NCBI GenBank assembly: GCA_964633225.1
Contig: CAZWFQ010000048.1
Location: forward strand, 1 to 28,257
Length of the DNA stretch: 28,257 nucleotides
Origin: JAKQIM01 sp964633225
Lineage (GTDB): Bacteria; Chloroflexota; Anaerolineae; Anaerolineales; UBA4823
Reading direction: 5' to 3'
Under the pieces are notes generated by a model. That model was not told the DNA's origin, ran no database searches, and saw only the letters and a program-made list of their open reading frames with translations. Made by a program: the position numbers and the translations under genes. Below, one piece after another: positions 8,639-15,678 of the stretch (positions are counted from its first letter, which is position 1; each line of letters begins with the position of its first letter).

Positions 8639-8675
8639 ACAATTACAGTTATAATACTGTGCATGATGTTGCACA
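8633..8675 (+). promoter_or_regulatory. promoter with three overlapping dyads
   Basis: A TATAAT box (8650-8655) lies inside three overlapping perfect inverted repeats: CTGTAA-N4-TTACAG (8633-8648), ACAGT-TATAAT-ACTGT (8645-8660) and TGTGCA-N6-TGCACA (8658-8675). The first dyad contains the priA stop codon. The predicted start of transcription is near 8662, inside the third dyad, so a protein bound there would block the promoter. An AAGGAG ribosome binding site is at 8729-8734. Confidence 0.5.
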
Positions 8676-8742
8676 TGAAAGAACAGCACCCTGGGCTGTG
8701 TCGTATGCCCACAAAGACGATTTATCCTAAGGAGAGAATACC

Positions 8743-9636
8743 ATGGAGAGCTTTAAGCGTGGCTGGGCCTTTTTAAAGCAGTCCTGGCAGATGGCAATGG
8801 CAGATAAAGACCTGCTCAAGCCATCGATCTATGCCTTGATTGCGGGGGTCATCGTATCGCTGATCTGCATTGTTCCAATTGCTGGTGTCAGCTTCTTGAT
8901 GGGAGAGACCCAGGTCGGCCAGGGCATCCTGTATGTGATGGGCGCGATCATGATCTTCGTGCAGTATGTGGTCACCTATATCTTCTCTGCCATGACGGTG
9001 TACCTGATCTATGGCTACCTCTCGGAAGGCGACGGGAAGATGGACAAAGCCTGGGCGATCGTCAAGCGCGATTTTCTGGATATTCTCAGCCTGGCAGCCG
9101 CATCAACGGTCGTCAACCTGATCAAAAACGCCGTCCAGGGCAAGAACAAGCGCGGGGCGCGTAACGCCATTGCCGGATTGATTGACACGGTTTGGACCGA
9201 AGCCACATACCTGGTGCTGCCAGCCATGGTGATTGAAGACATCAACCTCAAAGACGGATTGAAACGCGCCACGCAGATCATCAAAGATAACTTACTGCTG
9301 GTAGGCGTCAGCACGGTGGGCGTCAAAGCGGTCACCGGTTTGATCAGCTTTTTGTTGGGCGCCACTGGCATTGGACTGGGCATCGGGGTCGGGCTGGGGA
9401 TCGTCTCAGTAAGCAGCGGCAACATCGCCGGGATTGTGGGCGGTTTCAGCCTCGGCTTTTTGATTGCCATGCCCTTCATTATTATTGCCACCCTGATCAG
9501 TTCTTACACTGCCACCGCATACCACACCTGCCTGTACCTGTGGGCCAGGGATGTTGAACAGGCCCGCTCCAGCGGCCAGGCAACCGTTGAGGGCATCCAG
9601 GCCCCCGCCCCGCTGGCCTCGGTGCTGGAACAATAG
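8743..9636 (+). CDS. integral membrane protein, DUF6159-like
   Basis: A 297-residue protein starting MESFKRGWAFLKQSWQMAMA, an amphipathic N-terminal segment followed by two strong TM segments (about 27-52 and 60-88). A cytoplasmic helical stretch follows (about 95-150, with a basic run KNKRGAR), then glycine-rich TM segments at about 185-260. The opening 'FxxGWxxxKxSWxxxxxDKxLLxxP' pattern is what I associate with the DUF6159 family; the function of that family is unknown. No catalytic motif is visible. The start is fixed by AAGGAG at 8729-8734. The upstream region carries an unusual group of dyads, so expression is probably regulated. A phosphoribosyltransferase gene begins 12 bp after the stop, with its ribosome binding site overlapping the stop codon, so the two form an operon. 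Confidence 0.75.
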   Translation: MESFKRGWAFLKQSWQMAMADKDLLKPSIYALIAGVIVSLICIVPIAGVSFLMGETQVGQGILYVMGAIMIFVQYVVTYIFSAMTVYLIYGYLSEGDGKMDKAWAIVKRDFLDILSLAAASTVVNLIKNAVQGKNKRGARNAIAGLIDTVWTEATYLVLPAMVIEDINLKDGLKRATQIIKDNLLLVGVSTVGVKAVTGLISFLLGATGIGLGIGVGLGIVSVSSGNIAGIVGGFSLGFLIAMPFIIIATLISSYTATAYHTCLYLWARDVEQARSSGQATVEGIQAPAPLASVLEQ

Positions 9637-9648
9637 GAGCCGCGCAGT

Positions 9649-10149
9649 ATGGCGCAGTCGCGACGTGAGGTTTTGAACTGGCAAGAGATTGACAAGTTGA
9701 TCGACCACTTGCTGCCTCAGTTTGAGGGTGAGTTCGACGCCATGGTGTTGATCACCCGCGGCGGGGTCATCCCCGGCGGCATGTTGGCAGAAGCCATGGG
9801 GGTCACCAGCATCTTGACCGCGGCAGTGGATTTTCCGGCTGAGGTGGCGCGCGAGAAGGCCGGCCTGTTTGCCTGGCCGCGCTTCATCCAATTCCCCAGC
9901 GATGACCTGCTGCGCGGCAAGCGCGTCTTGGTGGTGGATGATGTGTGGGGCTCTGGACGCACCATCACAGCCGTCAAGAATCGCGTTTCGGCTGCCGGGG
10001 GCATCCCCTCCACCTGTGTGCTGCACTTCAACCCCTACCGCAACCTGTTCGGCGCCACTCGGCCCGATTATTTTGCAGCCACAACCGATGCGTATATCGT
10101 ATACCCCTGGGAGATCGATCGCGGCCCAGACCGGGTACTACTGGGATAG
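9649..10149 (+). CDS. phosphoribosyltransferase family protein
   Basis: A 166-residue type I phosphoribosyltransferase. The PRPP-binding loop is VLVVDDVWGSGRTITAVK (about 93-110), the usual hydrophobic-DD-x3-(D/S)G-x-T pattern. The RGGVIPGGMLAEAMG segment (about 37-51) matches the pyrophosphate-binding loop. The short size and the C-terminal VYPWE motif, which is also seen in xanthine/hypoxanthine PRTases of the Gpt type, suggest a 6-oxopurine base as substrate, but the base cannot be read from the sequence with confidence. The enzyme would be cytoplasmic. AGGAG at 9635-9639 overlaps the stop of the upstream membrane protein gene and gives the start. A terminator hairpin follows directly, closing the two-gene operon. 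Confidence 0.88.
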   Translation: MAQSRREVLNWQEIDKLIDHLLPQFEGEFDAMVLITRGGVIPGGMLAEAMGVTSILTAAVDFPAEVAREKAGLFAWPRFIQFPSDDLLRGKRVLVVDDVWGSGRTITAVKNRVSAAGGIPSTCVLHFNPYRNLFGATRPDYFAATTDAYIVYPWEIDRGPDRVLLG

Positions 10150-10160
10150 AGAATTCAACC

Positions 10161-10193
10161 AGGGGCGGCAGTTAAAAGCCGCCCCTCACTTTT
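10161..10193 (+). terminator. rho-independent terminator after the phosphoribosyltransferase gene
   Basis: A nine-base perfect stem, AGGGGCGGC (10161-10169) and GCCGCCCCT (10178-10186), with an eight-base loop, then CAC and a TTTT run ending at 10193. It lies 11 bases after the stop codon. Confidence 0.85.
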
Positions 10194-10198
10194 AAAAT
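10193..10198 (+). promoter_or_regulatory. possible -10 box before the Crp/Fnr-family gene
   Basis: TAAAAT ends 14 bases before the ATG at 10213, directly after the upstream terminator. No -35 element or Shine-Dalgarno is evident, so the leader would be only about eight bases long. The assignment is weak; it rests on position between terminator and gene. Confidence 0.3.
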
Positions 10199-10212
10199 AC
10201 CCAAAGATACAC

Positions 10213-10908
10213 ATGCAAGTCTTGCGCCCAAGCCTCGAAGAAAAGTTAGCTGCGCTGCGCCAATGCAGCTATTTCGCCAATATGGACGCCAGCATGCTGG
10301 CCGAATTGGCTGAGGACACCCGCTTGCTCAACTTCAACCGCGACGAGGTGCTGTTCTGGCAAGGCGAACCAGGCGCTGGGCTGTTCATGCTGCGCCGCGG
10401 GTTGGTAAAGCTGTTCAAAGTCTCTTCGCAAGGCCGGGAATTGATCATCAATATTTTTGAAGAAGGAGCCACCTTCAACGAAGTGCCGACTTTTGACGAC
10501 GGCCCTAACCCGGTCAACGTGGCTGCACTGGAAGACAGCGAAGTGTGGGCCATCGATCATTTCACGATCCGCCGGCTGATGCACGAGCACCCTGAGATGT
10601 ACCAACAGGTGACGATCAACCTGGCCCGCAACCTGCGCATGATGGTAGATGTGATCGAGCAGCTCTCCTTCTACCAGGTGATCAAGCGCCTGGCAAAGCT
10701 GCTGCTGCAATTTTCGCCTGAACAGTCAACAGACCCTGACGGAGCAACGCACCTGACACAAGACCAACTGGCTGCCCGGCTGGGCACCGTGCGCGAAGTG
10801 GTGGCGCGCTCGCTACGCCAGCTCGAGCGCAGCGGGGCCATCCGCATCCGGCGCCGAAAAATTGAAATCTTAGATCCAGAAAAATTGAAACAGTGGGTAG
10901 AAACTTAA
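10213..10908 (+). CDS. Crp/Fnr family transcriptional regulator
   Basis: A 231-residue regulator with an N-terminal cyclic-nucleotide-binding-type beta barrel (about 18-115), a long dimerisation helix (about 120-150) and a C-terminal HTH_Crp domain (about 160-228). The recognition helix reads TVREVVARSLRQLE with Arg194, Glu195 and Arg199. These align with Arg180, Glu181 and Arg185 of E. coli CRP, which read TGTGA. There is one N-terminal cysteine (Cys18) rather than the four that hold the FNR iron-sulfur cluster, so it is not an oxygen-sensing FNR. A haem- or nitric-oxide-type DNR/NnrR-like sensor, or a redox sensor, would fit the neighbouring nitrite reductase, but the ligand is unknown. A TGTGA-N6-TCACG site lies in front of nrfH. 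The gene faces nrfA and shares its terminator. Confidence 0.9.
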   Translation: MQVLRPSLEEKLAALRQCSYFANMDASMLAELAEDTRLLNFNRDEVLFWQGEPGAGLFMLRRGLVKLFKVSSQGRELIINIFEEGATFNEVPTFDDGPNPVNVAALEDSEVWAIDHFTIRRLMHEHPEMYQQVTINLARNLRMMVDVIEQLSFYQVIKRLAKLLLQFSPEQSTDPDGATHLTQDQLAARLGTVREVVARSLRQLERSGAIRIRRRKIEILDPEKLKQWVET

Positions 10909-10911
10909 TCT

Positions 10912-10950
10912 AAAGAGAGAGCGGCGCTTTGGGGGCCGCTCTCTCTTTTA
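10912..10950. terminator. bidirectional terminator between the Crp/Fnr gene and nrfA
   Basis: A 14-base perfect stem, AAAGAGAGAGCGGC (10912-10925) and GCCGCTCTCTCTTT (10935-10948), with a nine-base loop. The A-rich left side and T-rich right side give a T run in each direction, so it can end both the plus-strand regulator transcript (stop at 10908) and the minus-strand nrfHA transcript (stop at 10967). Confidence 0.88.
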
Positions 10951-10966
10951 TCAGGGTGCCTGTTGA

Positions 10967-12238
10967 CTAAGGCGTGGCTTCCATGGCTGCAATCTCAGCC
11001 TGGCGGGCCATATCGGTAGCCAGGGCCAGGGTACGCAGCACTTCTTCAGGATTGTGGAAACCCATGCTGTTCTCTGCGGCCACGAAATCCCAACGCAACT
11101 GCGCTTCGCGGTGCAGGGCACGTGCATCAGCCAGGGCAGCATCGGTGGCGCCGGCAGCCTTGGCAGCCTCAATGGCCTCAATGCAAGATACCAGGGCGTC
11201 TTCGGTAGCCAGCAATGTTGTATGAGACAGCTCTTGGATGATGGCAACGCGCCCGGTAACGTATTCCACATCTGTATGGCAGGTGCCGCAAGCAGCCTCG
11301 GCGTTCAGCAGCGGCGACATGACATTGTGGCTGGAGAATTTGGCCGAACCATCACGGGTGTAGGGCATGTGGCAGTCAGCGCAAGCCACGCCCGCCATGT
11401 AATGGGTGCTGTCAGAGGTGTACATCTCATATTCGGGGTGCTGCATCTTGACCATCGCAGTGCCCGAATCCGGATGCGTCCAATCGGTGAAACCATCCTC
11501 TGCATAGTATTCGGCAATATTATCAATATTGGTGCCGTTTTCCCAGGGGAAGGTCAGGAACTTGCCGTCGCCTTCAAAGTAGTATTCCACATGGCAGTTG
11601 GCGCACACCACCGTGCGCATCTGCTGGCGGGTGAAAGTGGTCCAATCCAGGCCCTGGGCTTTCAGGCCCGCTTCAAGCGCCGGGTTGGTGACCACCAGGG
11701 CCATGGTTTCGGCGTCATGGCAGTTGGCGCAGCCGATGGGGTTGGTGATGTGAGCGCCCAACTCGCTGAAGGGGGTGGCATCATAAGCCGCCATGCCCAT
11801 CTCATCCCACAGGGAGGGGTTGTTGGAAGATTTGCACGAGTAGCAGGTGCCAGGGGTGGTTTCGTTGACGCGCGCAATCGCCCGCACATCGGTCAGGGCG
11901 TTGGCATGGCCGCGCTCTTCGTTATACTCAATGCTAAAACTGTACCCGCCAAAGAGGATCAACAGGCGGGGATCGGCCTCCAGCTTCGAGAAAGGCTCGG
12001 AACCGCCGTAGGTTGTGCGGGTATTATTGGCCTCGGTCATCAAAAAGGTGGCATACTGGTTGGGAAAGTTCTGACCCCATTTTGACGAGTCCGGCTCCAT
12101 CAGGGCCACCTCGATCAGCGGTTGGATGCCGCGCGTTTGCGGCGCCAGGTTCTTGATGTAGAACAGCAAACCAACCACAGCCGCAGCCAGGATTAAGATG
12201 ATGCCAGTCACAATGATGGCGGGGGCGTTCTTTTTCAT
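10967..12238 (-). CDS. nrfA: cytochrome c nitrite reductase, ammonia-forming (NrfA)
   Basis: A pentahaem enzyme that reduces nitrite to ammonium with six electrons, outside the cytoplasmic membrane. Haem sites: CYSCK (132-136), the lysine-ligated active-site haem, then CANCH (170), CANCH (212), CADCH (286) and CGTCH (317). The catalytic residues expected in NrfA are present: Arg109 in RGHA, Tyr220 in CHVEYY and His267 in KMQHPEYE. Glu218, Tyr219, Lys264 and Gln266 match the calcium site of the E. coli type. Residues 7-29 form a hydrophobic segment that is either a signal peptide or an uncleaved anchor. At 423 residues it is slightly shorter than E. coli NrfA. It overlaps nrfH by four bases (ATGA), so translation is coupled; GGAGGA lies just upstream of the ATG. 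With NrfH it forms the quinol:nitrite reductase complex of respiratory ammonification. Confidence 0.97.
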   Translation of the reverse strand: MKKNAPAIIVTGIILILAAAVVGLLFYIKNLAPQTRGIQPLIEVALMEPDSSKWGQNFPNQYATFLMTEANNTRTTYGGSEPFSKLEADPRLLILFGGYSFSIEYNEERGHANALTDVRAIARVNETTPGTCYSCKSSNNPSLWDEMGMAAYDATPFSELGAHITNPIGCANCHDAETMALVVTNPALEAGLKAQGLDWTTFTRQQMRTVVCANCHVEYYFEGDGKFLTFPWENGTNIDNIAEYYAEDGFTDWTHPDSGTAMVKMQHPEYEMYTSDSTHYMAGVACADCHMPYTRDGSAKFSSHNVMSPLLNAEAACGTCHTDVEYVTGRVAIIQELSHTTLLATEDALVSCIEAIEAAKAAGATDAALADARALHREAQLRWDFVAAENSMGFHNPEEVLRTLALATDMARQAEIAAMEATP

Positions 12239-12729
12239 TTATCGTCCTCCTTATGTTGATAAGGTAAAATCGAGATACCGCGCTCGCCATGAGCAACAGC
12301 ACGGTGGCAATCAAAGCAGTAACGATCAAACTCCATCGGGCTGTTATCGAAGATGTTAGAGACCATCTCCTCATGACAGCGCACGCAGTTCTCTTGAATC
12401 ACATCAGACGATGAAGGACGGGCCCGAATGGCATCTGGGATATGCCCGGTCAAAAAAGCGCTGACATGGCGAACACCAGACTGCGCCTTGACCAGGTACT
12501 TGGGGATAAATGCATGAGGGGTATGGCAGTCGCCGCAGACAGCCCACTGCTTGTGCCCGCCGTGGTACCAACTTTCGTAAACGGCATCCATCACGTGGCA
12601 GTTGTTGCAGGTGGTGGGGTTATTGCCCATGTAGGCAGTGAATTCGGTCACATACATACCCACCCCAATGGCTGCTGCCAGGGCCAAAAACCCAATGATC
12701 ATCACAATGCCAGGTGCGCCTAGTTTCAT
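12235..12729 (-). CDS. nrfH: NrfH, tetrahaem quinol dehydrogenase of the nitrite reductase complex
   Basis: A 164-residue NapC/NirT-family cytochrome that takes electrons from menaquinol and passes them to NrfA. One TM helix (about 8-28) anchors it. Four haem motifs follow: CNNCH (41-45) with Met47 in the CHxM arrangement known for the first NrfH haem, CGDCH (65-69), CVRCH (115-119) and CFDCH (138-142). The start at 12729 has GGAAGG about six bases upstream. It is the first gene of an nrfHA operon, with a predicted -10 box at 12776-12781 and a Crp-type operator at 12804-12819. No cytochrome maturation genes or nrfBCD are in the window; NrfHA alone is sufficient in many anaerobes. Confidence 0.96.
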   Translation of the reverse strand: MKLGAPGIVMIIGFLALAAAIGVGMYVTEFTAYMGNNPTTCNNCHVMDAVYESWYHGGHKQWAVCGDCHTPHAFIPKYLVKAQSGVRHVSAFLTGHIPDAIRARPSSSDVIQENCVRCHEEMVSNIFDNSPMEFDRYCFDCHRAVAHGERGISILPYQHKEDDK

Positions 12730-12762
12730 CCTATGCCTTCCGTCAGTCCTTATGCCGGGATT

Positions 12763-12787
12763 TAATGGTTAGCTAATCTTACCATTA
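12763..12787. repeat. perfect 7-bp inverted repeat across the nrfH promoter
   Basis: TAATGGT (12763-12769) and ACCATTA (12781-12787), separated by 11 bases. It covers the predicted -10 box and transcription start of nrfHA, a position suited to a repressor or to a leader hairpin. Confidence 0.5.
12776..12781 (-). promoter_or_regulatory. -10 box of the nrfHA promoter
   Basis: TAAGAT on the minus strand. A start of transcription about seven bases downstream (near 12769) puts the centre of the upstream operator (12811.5) at about -42, the class II activation position for Crp/Fnr proteins. No -35 hexamer is needed at such promoters, and none is evident. Confidence 0.5.
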
Positions 12788-12803
12788 GTTCCACAAATCC
12801 GCA

Positions 12804-12819
12804 TGTGACTTTGGTCACG
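12804..12819 (-). promoter_or_regulatory. Crp/Fnr-type operator upstream of nrfH
   Basis: TGTGA-N6-TCACG, one base from the Crp consensus TGTGA-N6-TCACA and a perfect dyad over GTGAC/GTCAC. It is centred about 82 bp before the nrfH ATG. The likely ligand is the Crp/Fnr protein encoded at 10213-10908, whose recognition helix carries the CRP-type R-E-x3-R residues. Confidence 0.65.
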
Positions 12820-12840
12820 AAACAGGATAGCATGTATCGT

Positions 12841-13818
12841 TTAGCGCATCCCGGCTGCCACCAAGGTATCGATGACAGATTGGTCGAGGGTGATCTGAGG
12901 CTGCCAATCCAGCTCAGACTGAGCCTTGGCACTGCTGTAGGCCTTATCAATGTTGATGGCCGAGAATTTCTTGAAAGCTGGGTTAATCTTCAGCCAATCG
13001 AGCAGCGCCACCAACCCATCCCCCAGCTTGATCAACCAGCCAGGCACGGGCAGCACGGGAATAGACCGCCCCATGTGCTGCAGGGTCGTGCGGGCAAAAC
13101 TTACCTGGTCAACGTTCCATGCCGTCAGGATGTAACGCTCGCCAGATACGCCGCGGCTGAGGGCCTTGATGACCGCCTGGGCCACGTCACGCACATCCAC
13201 AAAGGAATTGACCGTTTGCAACATAGGCAAGAGCGGTAGCCAGCGCAGCCAACGGATCAAATTAACCACCCGCGGCGAGCCAGGGCCAATGATGACGCTG
13301 GGATTGAGGATCGTGACGCGCATCGTACCGGCATACTGTCGCACGATCTGTTCTGCAACCAGTTTGCTGTACCCATAAGGGTCGTGCAGCCTTTTCTGCT
13401 CCAGGTCCGGAACCATGCTCTCATCAGAGATCAGCGGCGGGCGCAGGTCTACCGCGGAGATGGAACTGATGAAGATAAAATTCTGGCAGCCGCTGGCAGC
13501 CGCCGCTTGGAGGAGATGCTCTGTGCCGGCAATATTGGCCCGGTGTAGAGCCGCCTCGTCTGCCTTGCGGAAAGAGACCAAGGCGGCATTGTGAATGACG
13601 GTGTGAACACCCTGCAGGGCAGGCAGATAAGTCTCCGGCTCGTTCAGCTCGCCGCGCACCAGGGTCACCTGCGGCAGATCTGCCACCGGCAGATGGGTAG
13701 AACGCTGGCTGCGCACCATCACCCGCAGGGAAGCTGCTGGGGCATGCTGGCTAAGCGCATGGACAATATATTGGCCAAGAAAGCCAAAACCACCGGTAAT
13801 GAAGTATGCATTTTCCAT
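12841..13818 (-). CDS. NAD-dependent epimerase/dehydratase (extended SDR)
   Basis: A 325-residue extended short-chain dehydrogenase. The Rossmann dinucleotide motif is TGGFGFLG at about residues 8-15, the substrate-side strand ends FISSISAVD, and the catalytic YGYSK (Y-x3-K) follows. The overall pattern, including a DVRDVAQAVIKAL stretch, resembles the 3-beta-hydroxysteroid dehydrogenase/isomerase-like and dihydroflavonol-reductase-like branch. The substrate cannot be inferred. The ATG at 13818 was chosen because the NAD fold begins right after it (MENAYFITGG); further upstream starts would run into the preceding gene, which stops at 13830. The 11-base gap suggests it is the last gene of the caspase transcript, though no functional link is obvious. 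It ends just beyond the nrfH upstream region, with the operator only about 20 bp away. Confidence 0.88.
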   Translation of the reverse strand: MENAYFITGGFGFLGQYIVHALSQHAPAASLRVMVRSQRSTHLPVADLPQVTLVRGELNEPETYLPALQGVHTVIHNAALVSFRKADEAALHRANIAGTEHLLQAAAASGCQNFIFISSISAVDLRPPLISDESMVPDLEQKRLHDPYGYSKLVAEQIVRQYAGTMRVTILNPSVIIGPGSPRVVNLIRWLRWLPLLPMLQTVNSFVDVRDVAQAVIKALSRGVSGERYILTAWNVDQVSFARTTLQHMGRSIPVLPVPGWLIKLGDGLVALLDWLKINPAFKKFSAINIDKAYSSAKAQSELDWQPQITLDQSVIDTLVAAGMR

Positions 13819-13829
13819 ATTCGCCAGGC

Positions 13830-15578
13830 TTACTGCAACTCCTTTGCCAGCAGATCCAGGCTGGCGGGCGAGTCGAAGAAGGTCATGTGATCGCAAGGAA
13901 GCGTCGCCAGGTCAGGGGCCGGTTGGCGAGCGGGGTTGACAGCCAGGGCAGAGGCCACGCTGACGGCAATGTCATTCGGTTGGCCCAAGAAGGCCACCAG
14001 GTTGGCGCCGCCATATCCCAGGCGGGTCAAAAACTTGCCCAGGCGAGCCTTTTCACCCGGCTCTTGCAAGGACTTTTTGAGGGCCGTGCTGCCGGCGACC
14101 ACCGTATAGGGCAGGTGGGGGTCACGACTGGCGCCAAGGGTTTTCAACAGATCAGAACCGCCTTGGAGCTGATCCAGGGTCACATCAACCTTTTCGAAAG
14201 CAGCCAATAAGAAGCTGAGGGCGCGCAGTGGCCAGGCGGCGGCCGTCATGGTGTTGAGCAGCAGGCCCAGGCCCACCGTGGCATATTGCTGAATGGTTGA
14301 CCAGGGGGTGCCAGCATTGGGCGCACCCAAGAGGATGGCCTTCTGGAATATCTTATCGCCGCCTTCTTGTTCGATCAGCCAGCGCACCACCACCCCACCC
14401 AGCGAGTGCCCCACAACGCGCAGCTCTTTGCCATGCCCTGCCGCCAGTCCAATTTCCTCCAGGCGCTGCTTGAGGGCTTTGGCCGTATCTTGCACGCTGG
14501 TGTTGATGCTCTCGAAATCCAACGCCAGCACGGGCTCATCAGCAGGCAGGTAATGCATGCTAGAGGCCACCATGCCGCGCGAATCACCGGTGAGGCCGTG
14601 AACGAAAAGGGTCAGGCGTTTTGCAGCCGCCACGCGCTGGCGGATGGCAGCCAGGCCGCCTTCATACTGCACCGTTTTTCCCGGCCCAGGCTGGGCCAGG
14701 GTGAGCGCCGGATAGGTATAGGGGATGCCCATAGGTTGGCCGGCCACTTTTTGCAAGTAAATGCGCACAGAGCCAACCACATCCCGGCTGCCCAGGCTGG
14801 TGGGCGCAGGCAAGCGCTGCACATCCAGCCGCGCTTTAGGCGCCCCGTCCACTTGTTCATTATGAATGGCGCCCAACGGCAGGTAGAACTCGCCATCGTG
14901 CCCATAGGCCAACACCTGTTCGCCCGGCTTGAGCGGGGTATCAATCAACAGGCTGAGAGGGGCATCGGGGGTCACCACAGAAACATCAGCCACACTGCTC
15001 AATTCCAGCATATTTGCGGGCGGCTCAATACTGCGGGTCAGTTGGAAGGCATAGGGCTGCACCGAGGGCCCAAGCTCGCGCAAGCCAGGCGGAACGCCCG
15101 GGCCGGTCAGGTCACGCGTGGGGGGCGGGGTAACGCCCAGGCGGATGCGGGCCTCGAGGGCAGGATGAGGCAGCAAGGTCACGCCCGAACCAAGCCGGGC
15201 GGCCTCTGTGCCAGTGCGCGGCACAGCACAGGTATCCAGAGGGCGGCGGATGGTCAACGCCACCTGGGCTGTCGTCCAATCATTGTTGATCTGCGCCCCC
15301 CGCACAGAGCCTTCGCGCATCTGGACACGATTCATCAATTGGCCCAGGGCATTCTTGGGCACGCGCCGCGCCGAGCGCATGGTAGGACGCGGGGCTTCCA
15401 GGGGGCCCTGTTCCAACAAGTGAGCGTCAAATTCATCGGTACAGACCACCAGCTTGATAATATCTTGCCGGTCAGTGATACCCTGCTTCCAGATATCATC
15501 TGGCACGCTGGCATCAATGGGCAACTGCATCCCCGTGCCCGGCTCCAGGCGTACAACCGGCTGGCGCGGGTCAAGCAC
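13830..15578 (-). CDS. C-terminal half of caspase-like protein: middle region plus alpha/beta hydrolase (partial at gap)
   Basis: An open frame of 582 residues with no start codon of its own, reading straight out of the N gap. It is most likely the continuation of the caspase gene at 15679-17029. Residues about 20-100 (KLVVCTDEFDAHLLEQGPL and following) resemble a region I associate with large bacterial caspase proteins. Residues about 200-290 are a beta-rich region. From about 320 there is an alpha/beta hydrolase of the lipase/PGAP1-like type: LFVHGLTGDSRG (oxyanion strand), GHSLGG with nucleophile Ser392, LLGAPNAGTPWS, and CDHMTF near the end with candidate catalytic His564. The nucleophile and histidine are present and the acid is not assigned. 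No signal peptide or TM segment is visible. The stop lies 11 bases before the epimerase gene start. Confidence 0.82.
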   Translation of the reverse strand: MLDPRQPVVRLEPGTGMQLPIDASVPDDIWKQGITDRQDIIKLVVCTDEFDAHLLEQGPLEAPRPTMRSARRVPKNALGQLMNRVQMREGSVRGAQINNDWTTAQVALTIRRPLDTCAVPRTGTEAARLGSGVTLLPHPALEARIRLGVTPPPTRDLTGPGVPPGLRELGPSVQPYAFQLTRSIEPPANMLELSSVADVSVVTPDAPLSLLIDTPLKPGEQVLAYGHDGEFYLPLGAIHNEQVDGAPKARLDVQRLPAPTSLGSRDVVGSVRIYLQKVAGQPMGIPYTYPALTLAQPGPGKTVQYEGGLAAIRQRVAAAKRLTLFVHGLTGDSRGMVASSMHYLPADEPVLALDFESINTSVQDTAKALKQRLEEIGLAAGHGKELRVVGHSLGGVVVRWLIEQEGGDKIFQKAILLGAPNAGTPWSTIQQYATVGLGLLLNTMTAAAWPLRALSFLLAAFEKVDVTLDQLQGGSDLLKTLGASRDPHLPYTVVAGSTALKKSLQEPGEKARLGKFLTRLGYGGANLVAFLGQPNDIAVSVASALAVNPARQPAPDLATLPCDHMTFFDSPASLDLLAKELQ

Positions 15579-15678
15579 NNNNNNNNNNNNNNNNNNNNNN
15601 NNNNNNNNNNNNNNNNNNNNNNNNNNNNNNNNNNNNNNNNNNNNNNNNNNNNNNNNNNNNNNNNNNNNNNNNNNNNNN
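15579..15678. other. assembly gap of 100 N inside the caspase gene
   Basis: Exactly 100 N, the conventional placeholder for a gap of unknown size. Coding frames on both sides are open into the gap on the minus strand but differ by one base if 100 is taken literally, so the true gap length must differ from 100 or the two sides are separate genes. Confidence 0.98.

Noticed and set aside
10213..10908. Oxygen-sensing FNR with an iron-sulfur cluster
   Set aside because: Only one cysteine occurs near the N-terminus, and the recognition helix is of CRP type rather than FNR type.
11054..12085. Long open frame on the plus strand opposite nrfA
   Set aside because: It is the complement of a gene with five intact haem sites. 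Its translation shows no family pattern, and it has no promoter or ribosome binding site.
15335..15578. Continuation of the caspase frame across the gap as printed with 100 N
   Set aside because: Read literally, the frame after the gap gives cysteine/arginine-rich nonsense that overlaps the clear hydrolase frame; the gap length is a placeholder.
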